Assembly (NCBI RefSeq): GCF_030435705.1
Contig: NZ_CP129382.1
Span: 186,001 to 250,000, forward strand
Source: Rhizobium sp. SSA_523
GTDB taxonomy: Bacteria > Pseudomonadota > Alphaproteobacteria > Rhizobiales > Rhizobiaceae
Direction of reading: 5' to 3'
DNA length: 64,000 bases
This document shows, one piece after another, positions 45,518-54,274 of this stretch. Every line of letters begins with the position of its first letter. The first letter of the stretch is position 1. The position numbers and the translations under genes were made by a program. A model generated the notes under the pieces. It searched no databases. It had not been told where the DNA came from and was given only the letters and a program-made list of their open reading frames with translations.

Positions 45518-46258
45518 ATGATCATCCCCGATCGCAAGGGCTTTTACGACCGCGTTCGACAGAGCCTTTATCCCGGTTACCTGACGAAGGAGGCGGTGGA
45601 CGGGCATGAGACCATTCTCAGCGCCTGGGACAGGCTGCGGCTCAGCACCGACCGGCGCAAGCTGGCCTATGTGCTGGCCACCGCCTTTCATGAAACAGGC
45701 GGCCGGATGCAGCCGATGGAGGAAAACCTCCATTATTCGGTTGCGGGCCTGCGGCGGACCTTCCGCACCATGCTCTACTGGAACGAGCCGGAAGAACTCG
45801 CCGGCCATCCGGAAAAGCTGGCCAACCGCATCTATGCCAGCCGCATGGGCAATGGCGATTCCGCCAGCGGCGATGGCTACCGGTTTCGCGGCCGCGGCCT
45901 CGTGCAGATCACCGGACGCGTCAACTACCGCGCTTTCGGCATAGAGGACCGGCCGGAGGCGGCGCTGGAGCCGGAGCGGGCCGTGATGATCCTGATCCAT
46001 GGCATGGTTCGCGGAAGCTTTACCGGACATCGTCTCGCCGATTATTTCGCGGGCAGCCGCGCCGACTGGCTCGGCGCCCGCCGCATCGTCAACGGTAACG
46101 ATCGCGCCGCCGATCTTGCCCGCTATGCACGGCTCTATGTGCTGGCGCTCTCGGCCGGCGATTTGCCGGAGCCGGGACGGCCGGAAACTTCGGTAAAAGG
46201 AGAAAGCGCGGAAGAAGCAGGACTGTCTGAGGGAAGAGAGCCGGGAGCGCGCGCATGA
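45518..46258 (+). CDS. GH19-like endolysin / chitinase-fold peptidoglycan hydrolase
   Basis: A 246-residue protein. FHETGGRMQPMEENL supplies the catalytic Glu of the GH19/lysozyme-like fold, and YRFRGRGLVQITGRVNY supplies the second conserved segment. No signal peptide is seen. It is inserted between the large terminase and portal genes, and its ATGA stop overlaps the portal start by 4 bp. A GTA lysin would open the producing cell, or aid entry; which one cannot be told. The C-terminal tail (about 225-246) is low complexity. Confidence 0.8.
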   Translation: MIIPDRKGFYDRVRQSLYPGYLTKEAVDGHETILSAWDRLRLSTDRRKLAYVLATAFHETGGRMQPMEENLHYSVAGLRRTFRTMLYWNEPEELAGHPEKLANRIYASRMGNGDSASGDGYRFRGRGLVQITGRVNYRAFGIEDRPEAALEPERAVMILIHGMVRGSFTGHRLADYFAGSRADWLGARRIVNGNDRAADLARYARLYVLALSAGDLPEPGRPETSVKGESAEEAGLSEGREPGARA

Positions 46259-47499
46259 GGTTTCCCTTTCCGAGGTCCTTTGGCGGCAGAGGGCGGAGTG
46301 ACGACGCGCTTATGCGCAAGGCGGAAGCGGCAAAGCGCGCGGCAAGGGGCCTGGGCGGCGGGCCAGGCGCCGTCTCCGCCGGCCTCTCGGTGCTGGCGGG
46401 CAGCGCCGGCGGGGGCTGGAGCGGCCGGTCCTATGCTGCGCTTGCCCAGACCGGTTTCATGCGCAATCCCGTCGCGCATCGCGCGGTCACCATGCTGGCG
46501 CAGTCCTGCGCCTGCGTGCCCTGGCTCTGCTATCGCGGCGCGCGCGAAAGGCCGGATCATCCGATCCTGTCGCTTCTGGCCCGGCCCAATCCGCGCCAGA
46601 GCGGCCCGGATTTCTTCGAAACCCTGTATGGCCACCTGATGCTCTCTGGCAATGCCTATGTGGAGGCGCTGTCGCTGGAGGCAAAGCCGCGGGAACTGCA
46701 CCTGCTGCGGCCGGATCGCGTCACCCTCGTGGCAGGCGCCGATGGCTGGCCGCTCGCTTACGATTACCGGGTCGGCGGACGGGTTCGCCGCATTGGCGCC
46801 GAGGGCGATGCGGCAGGGCCCGGCCTTCTGCATCTGAAACTGTTTCACCCGCTCGACGACCAGCTGGGCTATCCGCCGCTCGGCGCCGCGGTAACGGCGC
46901 TCGATCTCCACAATGCGGCGACGCGCTGGAACAAGGGCCTGCTCGACAATTCGGCGCGCCCATCCGGCGCCCTGGTCTACCAGCCGCGCGATGGCGGCAA
47001 TCTCTCGCCGGATCAGTATGACCGGCTGCGCGCCGAACTGGAACAGGGCTATGCCGGCGCCGTCAATGCCGGCCGCCCGCTGCTGCTGGAGGGCGGGCTG
47101 GACTGGAAGGCCATGGGATTTTCGCCGAAGGATATGGATTTCATCGAGGCAAGGCATGCCAGCGCGCGCGATATCGCCCTGGCGCTCGGCGTTCCGCCCA
47201 TGCTGCTCGGCATTCCAGGCGACAATACCTATGCGAATTACCAGGAGGCCAACCGCGCCTTCTACCGGTTGACTGTGGTGCCGCTGCTGGCGCGCACGGC
47301 GGCAAGCTTTTCGGCCTGGCTCGGCGCGGCCTATGGCGAGCCCCTGCGGCTGGAGGCCGATCTCGATCAGGTCGCAGGTCTTGCGGCGGAACGCGATGGC
47401 CTGTGGGACCGCATCGGCCGCGCCGACTTCCTCAGCGATGCGGAGAAGCGGGAGGCGGTCGGCTATGGCGATCGTCCATGGCGCTCGGGCGGCGACTGA
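46255..47499 (+). CDS. GTA/phage portal protein (HK97 family)
   Basis: A 414-residue portal protein forming the dodecameric ring through which DNA enters the head. Typical portal features are FMRNPVAHRAVTMLAQSCAC, ISLLARPN-like LSLLARPNPRQSGPDFFETL, GNAYVEAL, and the helical HASARDIALALGVPPMLLGI with NYQEANRAFYRLTVVPLL. The start overlaps the lysin stop. The N-terminal 35 residues are Gly/Ala/Arg-rich. It corresponds to RcGTA g3. Confidence 0.93.
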   Translation: MRFPFPRSFGGRGRSDDALMRKAEAAKRAARGLGGGPGAVSAGLSVLAGSAGGGWSGRSYAALAQTGFMRNPVAHRAVTMLAQSCACVPWLCYRGARERPDHPILSLLARPNPRQSGPDFFETLYGHLMLSGNAYVEALSLEAKPRELHLLRPDRVTLVAGADGWPLAYDYRVGGRVRRIGAEGDAAGPGLLHLKLFHPLDDQLGYPPLGAAVTALDLHNAATRWNKGLLDNSARPSGALVYQPRDGGNLSPDQYDRLRAELEQGYAGAVNAGRPLLLEGGLDWKAMGFSPKDMDFIEARHASARDIALALGVPPMLLGIPGDNTYANYQEANRAFYRLTVVPLLARTAASFSAWLGAAYGEPLRLEADLDQVAGLAAERDGLWDRIGRADFLSDAEKREAVGYGDRPWRSGGD

Positions 47500-47500
47500 A

Positions 47501-47592
47501 GCCGGAGAGGGCGGAAGGGGAGAGGGCGGAAGGGGAGAGGCCGGGAGGGGAGTGGCCGAAGGGCAGTGGCCGAAGGGGAGTGGCCGGGAGGG
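47501..47592. repeat. Purine-rich tandem repeats after the portal gene
   Basis: Units of about 14 bp (GAGAGGGCGGAAGGG, GGGGAGTGGCCGAAG) repeat six or seven times directly after the portal stop. They are followed by 190 bp with no supported gene. The repeats are unlike the heptamers elsewhere in the window. Confidence 0.75.
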
Positions 47593-47785
47593 TGCTTTAA
47601 GTCGTTCAACCGGAACATGAAGAACCGGATTCACTCTCTCAACGCCCGCTGCCAAGCGATTCAGGGGATTCACGAAATGCCGCGCAGGCCTTTCGCTCGC
47701 GCCGGCGAAGACGGGTGCAGACAGGTGCACCCGCATCCAGGCAACCACCATGGCACGACAAGGTAAAGATTTTGGAGAAAAGGAA

Positions 47786-48112
47786 ATGGCTGATCTCGGT
47801 CAGGATGGCGGCCTCCTGGCCGCAAAGGCCGTCGGTTCGGTGGCCGGCGCCTGGGTCTCGCTGGTCTATCTCGTGCCGAGAAGCGCGCGCGAGGCGGCCA
47901 GCCGGTTCATGACCGGCGTCTCCTGCGGCGTGATGTTCGGCGGCCCGGCGGGGCTCTGGCTGACGGCGCGGCTGGGACTGGCCGGCCAGCTCTCGCCGGT
48001 GGAAACGACGCTGACGGGTGCCGCCGCCGCCAGCCTCTCGGCCTGGTGGGTTCTCGGCATCCTCACCCGCTTTGCCAATCGCTACGGCACGAAAGTCGAG
48101 CCACCGCCGTAA
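47786..48112 (+). CDS. DUF6107 family small membrane protein
   Basis: A 108-residue protein starting at ATG 47786 (MADLGQDGGLLAAKAVGS), with GGAGAAAAGGAA ahead. Two or three hydrophobic helices (VAGAWVSLVYLVP, SCGVMFGGPAGLWLTARLGL, AAAASLSAWWVLGILTRF) make it an inner-membrane protein. A holin or head-related role is suggested by its place between portal and protease but is not shown. Family name from general similarity, not from a search. Confidence 0.7.
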   Translation: MADLGQDGGLLAAKAVGSVAGAWVSLVYLVPRSAREAASRFMTGVSCGVMFGGPAGLWLTARLGLAGQLSPVETTLTGAAAASLSAWWVLGILTRFANRYGTKVEPPP

Positions 48113-48191
48113 GGGTCGCTTTTCGCTTTTCGCCACCGGCAGGATTCTGCCAGCCCGGCTTCCGATGCTCCAACCGCAGGAGAAACGTACC

Positions 48192-48764
48192 ATGCACGCC
48201 TATCGCGGGCCGCGCCCGACCGCGCGCAAATTTGCAAGCCTTCAGCTCTCGGATCTCGGCGGCGATGGCAGCTTTGCCGGCTATGCCAGCGTCTTCGGCG
48301 AGGTGGATCTCGGCAAGGACGTGATCGAACGCGGCGCCTTCCGCACCTGCCTGCAGGAGCGCGGGGCTGCCGGCGTGCGCATGCTCTACCAGCACGATCC
48401 GCATGAGCCGATCGGCGCCTGGACCGTGCTTCGCGAGGACAGGCGCGGTCTTTACGTCGAAGGCCTGCTGTCGGGCGGCGTCGCCCGCGCCCGCGAAGTG
48501 CACGCGCTGATGAAGAGCGGCGCGCTGGACGGGCTCTCCATCGGCTTTCGCACCGTCAAGGCCCGCAGCGAGCCGAAAAGCGGCATTCGCCGGATCCTGG
48601 AGGCCGATCTGTGGGAGATTTCCGTGGTGACCTTTCCCATGCTGCCCTCGGCGCGGGTCTCCAATGTCAAACATGCCCGGTTCTACCGCGACCGGGAAAC
48701 CGAACGGCTCCGCGCCATGCGGCGGGCCGCCAGAACCCTTCTCGCAACCCGTTTCAAAGGATGA
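48192..48764 (+). CDS. GTA prohead protease (HK97 family)
   Basis: A 190-residue serine protease that cleaves the capsid protein during head maturation. The catalytic His is in MLYQHDPHEPIG and the Ser in SGALDGLSIGF, with ADLWEISVVTFPM close to the C-terminus. The start ATG 48192 has CGCAGGAGAAACGTACC ahead. It ends 4 bp before the capsid gene. It matches RcGTA g4. Confidence 0.92.
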   Translation: MHAYRGPRPTARKFASLQLSDLGGDGSFAGYASVFGEVDLGKDVIERGAFRTCLQERGAAGVRMLYQHDPHEPIGAWTVLREDRRGLYVEGLLSGGVARAREVHALMKSGALDGLSIGFRTVKARSEPKSGIRRILEADLWEISVVTFPMLPSARVSNVKHARFYRDRETERLRAMRRAARTLLATRFKG

Positions 48765-48768
48765 CCAG

Positions 48769-50064
48769 ATGACCACACACGCACAGCAGCCGGCACTGGC
48801 CGCACACGAGGGCCGGCCGCCGGCAAGACGGGTGGCGCCCGAAGCGAAGGCCGTGCCTGACGTTCTGGACGCGGCCTTCCACGACCTGATGGAGGCTTTC
48901 GAGACCTTCAAGGAAACCAATGACCGGAGGCTTGGCGAAATCGAGCACAAGCTGACCGCCGATGTGGTGACGCGCGACAAGGTGGAGCGCATCAATAGCG
49001 CGATTGACGAGCAGAAGGCGGTGCTGGACCAGCTCGTCCTGAAGCGGCAGCGTCCGGCCCTGTCCGGCCGCGGCGAGGCGGATGCGAAAAGCCTCGAGCA
49101 CAAGGCGGCCTTCGAGGCCTATCTGCGCCGCGGCGAGGAGGCGGGCCTGCGCGACCTGGAGGCCAAGGCGATGAGCGCCGGCTCCGCCACCGATGGCGGC
49201 TATCTGGTGCCGCCCGAAACCGACAGCGAAATCGGCCGGCGCCTGAGCATGGTCTCGCCCATGCGCGCCCTGTCGAGCATTCGCACCGTCTCCTCCGGGA
49301 CCTTGAAGAAGCCGTTTTCCACCGCCGGCCTTGCGACGGGCTGGGTGTCGGAAACCGCCCAGCGGCCGCAGACCGCTTCGCCGGTTCTCACCGAGCTTAC
49401 CTTCCCGACCATGGAACTCTACGCCATGCCGGCCGCGACGCAGGCGCTGCTCGATGATGCCGCCGTCGATATCGAGGACTGGCTGGCGGGCGAGGTGGAT
49501 ATCGTCTTTGCCGAGCAGGAGGGTGATGCCTTCATTCGCGGCGACGGGATCAACAAACCGAAGGGTTTCCTGGCCTATCCGAGCATTGCGGACGGCAATT
49601 GGAGCTGGGGCAATCTCGGCCATATCGCCACCGGGGCCGCCGGCGCCTTCGCCACGACCAGCCCCTCCGATGTCCTGATCAATGCCCTCTACGCGCTGAA
49701 ATCCGGCCATCGCCAGGCGGCGAGCTTCATGATGAACCGCAAGACGCAAAGCGAGATCCGCAAATTCAAGGATGCCGACGGCAATTACCTCTGGCGTCCG
49801 CCGCAAAGCGCCGGCGAGCCCGCAACGCTGATGGGTTATCGGCTGGCCGAGGCGGAGGAGATGCCGGATATCGCCGCCAATGCCAATGCGATTGCCGTCG
49901 GCGATTTCCGCTCCGGCTATCTCGTCGTCGACCGGCTGGGTCTGCGCATCCTGCGCGATCCCTATTCGGCCAAGCCCTATGTGCTGTTCTACACCACCAA
50001 GCGCGTCGGCGGCGGCGTGCAGAATTTCGAGGCCATCAAGCTGGTGAAGTTCGCGGCCAATTGA
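48769..50064 (+). CDS. GTA major capsid protein (HK97 fold)
   Basis: A 431-residue precursor. Residues 20-110 form a charged, coiled-coil delta domain ([39 protein letters not shown]) that is removed by the protease. The rest has HK97 markers: [78 protein letters not shown]. The start ATG 48769 follows the protease stop. It matches RcGTA g5. Eight bases after its stop the heptamer array H begins. Confidence 0.95.
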   Translation: MTTHAQQPALAAHEGRPPARRVAPEAKAVPDVLDAAFHDLMEAFETFKETNDRRLGEIEHKLTADVVTRDKVERINSAIDEQKAVLDQLVLKRQRPALSGRGEADAKSLEHKAAFEAYLRRGEEAGLRDLEAKAMSAGSATDGGYLVPPETDSEIGRRLSMVSPMRALSSIRTVSSGTLKKPFSTAGLATGWVSETAQRPQTASPVLTELTFPTMELYAMPAATQALLDDAAVDIEDWLAGEVDIVFAEQEGDAFIRGDGINKPKGFLAYPSIADGNWSWGNLGHIATGAAGAFATTSPSDVLINALYALKSGHRQAASFMMNRKTQSEIRKFKDADGNYLWRPPQSAGEPATLMGYRLAEAEEMPDIAANANAIAVGDFRSGYLVVDRLGLRILRDPYSAKPYVLFYTTKRVGGGVQNFEAIKLVKFAAN

Positions 50065-50071
50065 GGGCCGG

Positions 50072-50239
50072 GGGGTAGGGCGTAGGCAGTAGCGGGTAGG
50101 CAATAGGGGGTAGGCAATAGGCAGTAGCGGGTAGGCAATAGGCAGTGGGCAATAGGCAATAGGGGCGAATAGCGAATAGCGAATAGCAAGTAGGGAATAG
50201 GGAATAGGGGTGAGTAGCGAATAGGGCATAGCCAATAGA
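50072..50239 (+). repeat. Heptamer tandem array H inside the GTA cluster
   Basis: About 165 bp of TAGGCAG, TAGCGGG, TAGGCAA, TAGCGAA and TAGGGAA units, starting just after the capsid stop. It is inverted relative to array I. Together they make a long inverted pair with about 100 bp between. Confidence 0.95.
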
Positions 50240-50339
50240 AGGGCTGGGCCTGCTGCCGTTTCCCCACTCCCCCAACGCCTGCTTCCGAACTCCCAATCCC
50301 ACCCCTTACTGCCGTCCTCCCAATCGCCGAAGCCACTCC

Positions 50340-50414
50340 TCACTGCCTACTGCCTACTGCCTACTGCCGATTGCCTACTGCCTACTGCCAATTGCCTCCT
50401 GCCTCCTGCCTCCT
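50340..50414 (-). repeat. Heptamer tandem array I inside the GTA cluster
   Basis: On the plus strand TACTGCC repeats about eight times, then CTCCTGCC variants. It ends about 22 bp before the connector ATG at 50437. It is opposite in orientation to array H. Confidence 0.95.
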
Positions 50415-50436
50415 CCCCCATCGCAAGGATCTTTCC

Positions 50437-51006
50437 ATGACTTACGCCGTCATTGCGGCGCCTGCCGTCGAGCCGCTTTCGCTGGCCGAGGCAAAGGCGC
50501 ATCTGCGGATCGATTATCCGGACGAGGATGGGCTGCTGACCGACCTCATCACGGTGGCCCGGCACTTTCTCGAAGCCGAGACCGGGCTTTGCCTGATGCG
50601 GCAGCGGCTGCGGCTCTATCTCGACCGATGGCCGCAGAACGGCGTGATCACGATTGTCAGGGGACCGCTGCAAAGCCTTGATGCGGTGACGGTTTACGAC
50701 GAGGCGGGCAGGCCGGTTCCGGTATCGACGGCAGGCCATCTGCTGGATGGCGAAAGCCGGCCGGCGCGTCTCTGGCTGCGGGATGTGCCGGCGCCCGGCC
50801 AGGCGATCAACGGTATCGAGATCGACGTTTCCGCCGGCTTCGGCGAGACGGGCGCGGCTGTGCCGCGACCGCTGATCCGCGCTCTCCTGCTGCATATCGC
50901 CGCCATGCATGCCATGCGCGGCACGATTCCGCTCGACCAGCAGCCGGCAGCCGTGCCGGAGGGTTATGAGCGGCTGATCGCCAGCCACCGGCTGCGGAGG
51001 CTGTAA
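50437..51006 (+). CDS. GTA head-tail connector (phiE125 gp8/RcGTA g6-like)
   Basis: A 189-residue adaptor. ATG 50437 ([20 protein letters not shown]) is chosen; the frame ahead is heptamer repeat. [20 protein letters not shown] and [16 protein letters not shown] match the gp6-like connector fold, and [16 protein letters not shown] is a late helix. It binds the portal. The start is 22 bp after array I, so its ribosome site lies close to repeat DNA. Confidence 0.9.
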   Translation: MTYAVIAAPAVEPLSLAEAKAHLRIDYPDEDGLLTDLITVARHFLEAETGLCLMRQRLRLYLDRWPQNGVITIVRGPLQSLDAVTVYDEAGRPVPVSTAGHLLDGESRPARLWLRDVPAPGQAINGIEIDVSAGFGETGAAVPRPLIRALLLHIAAMHAMRGTIPLDQQPAAVPEGYERLIASHRLRRL

Positions 51007-51007
51007 G

Positions 51008-51343
51008 ATGGAGACGGCAAGCTTTGACGTGGGGGCGCTGAATGCCAGGCTGGTGCGCGAGGTCCAGGTGGATGAGCCGGACGGCCAGGGCGGCGTAACG
51101 CGCCGTTTCGTCGCGGCGGGGCGGTTCTGGGCCCGGATCGACCCCGTCGCCCATCGCGCCGACCTGATTGCGGCGGCTGCGGAACGGGTGACGGTGACGC
51201 ATCGGATCTGGATTGCGGCGAAAAACCCGCCTTCGCCCGGCGAGCGGCTGGTCAAGGGTCTGCGCCGCTTTGCCGTCAAGGCGGTGCGCGATCCCGACGA
51301 GACGGCACGGTTCTGGATCTGCGATTGCGAAGAGGAGATCTGA
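51008..51343 (+). CDS. GTA head closure protein (g7-like)
   Basis: A 111-residue small beta protein of the phage head-closure family: LNARLVREVQVDEPDGQGGV, AAGRFWARIDPVAHRADLIA, THRIWIAAKNPPSPGERLVK, RFWICDCEEEI. Stop and start of the next gene share one base (TGATG at 51341). It is 1 bp after the connector gene. Confidence 0.85.
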   Translation: METASFDVGALNARLVREVQVDEPDGQGGVTRRFVAAGRFWARIDPVAHRADLIAAAAERVTVTHRIWIAAKNPPSPGERLVKGLRRFAVKAVRDPDETARFWICDCEEEI

Positions 51344-51741
51344 TGAGCGCGCAGCAAGCCCTGATGCGGGCCATTCACGCACGGCTAATTGCCGATCCGG
51401 ATCTGGGCCGGCTGGTCGGCAAAGACGAGATCCGCGATCACCTTCGCGCGCGCCGGCGGCTGCCCTGCCTGATCTATGGTCGGATCGAGAGCCGCGATCA
51501 TTCCACCGCGACCGAGCCCGGCGAGGAGCACAGCCTTACCCTCAGCGTCTTCAGCGATGGCGAGGGCCGGGCCCTCGCCCAGGCCATTGCAAGGGCGACC
51601 CGCCTCGCGCTGCACCATGCGGCGCTTTCGCTCGAGGGCTTCCACCTCGTTCTCCTGACCTGCGAGGCCATGACCAGCCGGCCGGAGGAGAGCGCGAAGC
51701 TCTTCGTGGTCGATCTGACCTTCAGGGCGGTGACGGAATAG
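51343..51741 (+). CDS. DUF3168 tail-completion protein (g8-like)
   Basis: A 132-residue protein. ALMRAIHARLIADPDLGRLV, LPCLIYGRIESRDHSTATEP and HSLTLSVFSDGEGRALAQAI match DUF3168, the tail terminator of GTA and HK97-like phages. It overlaps the upstream stop by 1 bp. It is followed by a 103-bp gap before the major tail protein. Confidence 0.88.
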   Translation: MSAQQALMRAIHARLIADPDLGRLVGKDEIRDHLRARRRLPCLIYGRIESRDHSTATEPGEEHSLTLSVFSDGEGRALAQAIARATRLALHHAALSLEGFHLVLLTCEAMTSRPEESAKLFVVDLTFRAVTE

Positions 51742-51844
51742 GCGGATCGTCGACGAGGTCGTCGAACGGGTCATCGGCCAGGGGCATCGAAGACAGTCAT
51801 CGGACGGCATCATCGGAAACGATGATCGAAAGGGAGACAGGCAG

Positions 51845-52252
51845 ATGGTGGCGCAGGCAGGCAAGGATCTTCTGTTGAAACTATCAAGCGGCGGCGGCTG
51901 GGTGACGGTCGCGGGGCTGCGCTCGCGCAGGCTTGCCTTCAATGCGGAGGTGGTCGACGTGACGGATGCGGAAAGTGCCGGACGCTGGCGCGAGCTTCTG
52001 GGGGGCGCCGGCGTGCAGCGCGCCTCGATTAGCGGTGCGGGCCTGTTCAAGGACCAGGCCTCGGATGCTTTGGTGCGCGCCACCTTCTTTGCCTCGACGA
52101 TCCTTTCCTTCCAGGTGCTGATCCCCGATTTCGGCATTGTCACCGGGCCTTTCCAGATCACCGCGCTGGAATATTCCGGCGATCACAACGGCGAAGTCCG
52201 CTTCGAGATTGCGCTCGAATCGGCCGGCAGCCTGACCTTTGGAGCAGTGTGA
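51845..52252 (+). CDS. GTA major tail protein (TP901-1 family, g9)
   Basis: A 135-residue tail-tube protein. GKDLLLKLSSGGGWVTVAGL, NAEVVDVTDAESAGRWRELL and ISGAGLFKDQASDALV are typical. VTGPFQITALEYSGDHNGEV and FEIALESAGSLTFGAV end the chain. The TGATG at its end couples it to the next gene. Confidence 0.92.
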   Translation: MVAQAGKDLLLKLSSGGGWVTVAGLRSRRLAFNAEVVDVTDAESAGRWRELLGGAGVQRASISGAGLFKDQASDALVRATFFASTILSFQVLIPDFGIVTGPFQITALEYSGDHNGEVRFEIALESAGSLTFGAV

Positions 52253-52686
52253 TGACGCAGAGGGACAAATTGGCAGGGCAGGGTCGGGCCAATCGGCGGC
52301 GCGGCGAGGTGGAGGCGGTGATCAACGGCGAACGGCGCATCCTGTGCTTGACGCTCGGCGCGCTTTCGGAACTGGAAACCGCCTTCGGCGTCTCCGATCT
52401 CGGCGCGCTTGCGGCGCATCTGTCGGCAGGGCGGCTGCGCTCCGGCGATCTCGTGAAGGTGATGGGCGCGGGCCTGCGCGGCGGCGGCAATCTCTTTGCC
52501 GACGAGGATCTCGCCGATGCCTATGTGGAGGGCGGTGTGGCGGCCTGCGCCGCTCTGGTCGGCGATCTCCTGGAACTGGCCTTCGGCACGCCGCTTCCTG
52601 CGCGGCCGCCGGAAACCGCAGCCGGGCCGCAGCCGCGGGGCGGCCCGTGCGAAAGTCCGGCCGGGGAGACGGCCGCTTCCCCTTGA
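52252..52686 (+). CDS. GTA gp10-like tail assembly chaperone
   Basis: A protein of about 144 residues. RRGEVEAVINGERRILCLTL, GALSELETAFGVSDLGALAA and VKVMGAGLRGGGNLF mark the Phage_TAC/GTA-gp10 family. ATG 52252 makes a TGATG overlap; a GTG at 52249 is an alternative. The Pro-rich C-terminus (ARPPETAAGPQPRGG) is low complexity. It probably works with the next gene as the two forms of a tail chaperone. Confidence 0.88.
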   Translation: MTQRDKLAGQGRANRRRGEVEAVINGERRILCLTLGALSELETAFGVSDLGALAAHLSAGRLRSGDLVKVMGAGLRGGGNLFADEDLADAYVEGGVAACAALVGDLLELAFGTPLPARPPETAAGPQPRGGPCESPAGETAASP

Positions 52687-52904
52687 TGTCCGCAGCAGGC
52701 GGCGGGACGGATGCGGATGGCTTCTGGCCGGCCATCCAGCATCTCGGCCTCTGCCTGCTGCGGCTGCCGCCGGCCGCCTTCTGGCAACTGACGCCCGGCG
52801 AGGTGATGGCCATGGCGGGAGGTCTGGCGCTCTCGCCCTCCCGGCTCGCGCGGCTCGAACGGCGCGATCTGCAGGCGCTGATGGCGCGTTTTCCCGATGA
52901 TTGA
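52686..52904 (+). CDS. GTA tail assembly chaperone, second part (rcc01693 family)
   Basis: A 72-residue protein (MSAAGGGTDADGFWPAIQHL) with the helical PGEVMAMAGGLALSPSRLAR segment of the rcc01693 family. The TGATG overlap couples it to gp10. In tailed phages the pair is often joined by frameshift; here separate starts are used. The next gene begins 15 bp beyond its stop. Confidence 0.85.
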   Translation: MSAAGGGTDADGFWPAIQHLGLCLLRLPPAAFWQLTPGEVMAMAGGLALSPSRLARLERRDLQALMARFPDD

Positions 52905-52918
52905 AAAGGCTTCGAGGC

Positions 52919-53485
52919 ATGACCGACCGAAAAAGCTCCGCGCCCGAGGCGTTCTCGCAGTTTCGCGCCGAGGGCGAGGCGCTGTCCGGGACCATGGACG
53001 CGCTCGAGGCCCGCTCGGCGCGGTTCGGCGCGGCCCTCAGCGATGCGCTGCAAGCGGCGGCCGTGCACGGCAAGGGGCTGGACGATATTCTGCAGGGCCT
53101 GGGCCGGCGGCTCACCGATATGGCGCTTTCCGCCGCCATGAAGCCGCTGGAGGGCCTCGTCTCGCAGGCGGCGCAATCGCTGGCTGGCTCGCTTGGTTCG
53201 GTCACTGCCTTTGCCAAGGGCGGCGTCGTGCAATCGCCGACGGGCTTTGCCATGGGCGGCGGCGGTGTGGGGGTGATGGGCGAAGCGGGGCCGGAGGCCA
53301 TCCTGCCGCTGAAACGCGGCGCGGACGGATCGCTCGGCGTCGCCACGGGGGGAGGCGGGCAGGCCGCGGGCCCGCCGATCGTCTTCAACGTCACCACCGC
53401 CGATGCCGACAGTTTCCGCAAGAGCGAGGGACAGATCAGCGCCATGCTGGCCCGCAGCGTGGCGCGCGGCCGGCGCGGCCTGTGA
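52919..53485 (+). CDS. Short tail tape-measure-like protein (g11)
   Basis: A 188-residue protein starting at ATG 52919 (MTDRKSSAPEAFSQFRAEGE). A TTG at 52901 is an alternative. The late Gly-rich region (AKGGVVQSPTGFAMGGGGVG, VMGEAGPEAILPLKRGADGS) is typical of the end of lambda-type tape measures. The length is far below phage tape measures (over 600) but close to the RcGTA g11 length of about 220 residues, so it is not a broken gene. Confidence 0.88.
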   Translation: MTDRKSSAPEAFSQFRAEGEALSGTMDALEARSARFGAALSDALQAAAVHGKGLDDILQGLGRRLTDMALSAAMKPLEGLVSQAAQSLAGSLGSVTAFAKGGVVQSPTGFAMGGGGVGVMGEAGPEAILPLKRGADGSLGVATGGGGQAAGPPIVFNVTTADADSFRKSEGQISAMLARSVARGRRGL

Positions 53486-53635
53486 GACCGGCGACCCTTC
53501 CCGCTCGCACGACGACCGGGAAGGGTCCGGGTCTCGGAAGCGCCAGGGGCCATGAAGTGCCAGGGTCTTGGAAGGGCCGGGGTTCAGAAAAGATCGAGGC
53601 TTGGCAAGGGTCGCAAAAGGCTGGAAAGGATCGGC

Positions 53636-54274
53636 ATGAGTGCGTTCCACGAGGTCCGCTTCCCGCTGCGGCTGGCGCTTGGCGTGACCGGCGGCCCGGT
53701 TCGCCGCACCGATATCGTCAATCTGTCGAACGGCCGCGAAAACCGCAATGCCCGCTGGCGCTCCGCCAGGCGCAGCTATGATGCCGGTTCGGGCATACGC
53801 TCGGTCAGCGATCTCTATGAGGTGCTGGCCTTTTTCGAGGCCCGGCGCGGCCAGCTGCACGGCTTCCGCTTCCGCGATCCGGTGGACTGGAAATCCTGCC
53901 CGCCGCTCTCGGTGCCCCAGGCCAGCGACCAGCGGATCGGCACCGGCGATGGCAAAAGCGCCAGTTTCGAACTGTCGAAGACCTATGCGGATGCCGCCGG
54001 CGGCGTCGTTCGCCGCATTGCAAAGCCGGTGGAAGGCACGGTACGGGTGGCGCTGGACGGCGAGATCCTGACCGGCGACAGCTTTGAGGTCGATTGCGTC
54101 CGCGGCCTGATCACCTTCCGGCCGGGTGCTATCCCCAAGGCCGGGACGGCGGTGAGCGCCGGCTTCGAATTCGATGTGCCGGTGCGCTTCGATACCGATC
54201 GCATAGCGGTCAACCTGTCCGCTTTCCAGGCGGGCAGCATCCCTGCCATTCCCATTACGGAGATCCTGCCGTGA
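53636..54274 (+). CDS. GTA distal tail protein, DUF2460 (g12)
   Basis: A 212-residue protein. FHEVRFPLRLALGVTGGPVR, GIRSVSDLYEVLAFFEARRG, LHGFRFRDPVDWKSCPP and the late PVRFDTDRIAVNLSAFQAGS define DUF2460. ATG 53636 (MSAFHEVRF) has GGAAAGGATCGGC ahead. The stop and the next GTG overlap by 4 bp. It forms the baseplate hub with g13-g15. Confidence 0.92.
   Translation: MSAFHEVRFPLRLALGVTGGPVRRTDIVNLSNGRENRNARWRSARRSYDAGSGIRSVSDLYEVLAFFEARRGQLHGFRFRDPVDWKSCPPLSVPQASDQRIGTGDGKSASFELSKTYADAAGGVVRRIAKPVEGTVRVALDGEILTGDSFEVDCVRGLITFRPGAIPKAGTAVSAGFEFDVPVRFDTDRIAVNLSAFQAGSIPAIPITEILP

Noticed and set aside
50065..50436. Additional GTA gene between capsid and connector
   Set aside because: All open frames there are heptamer-repeat translations.
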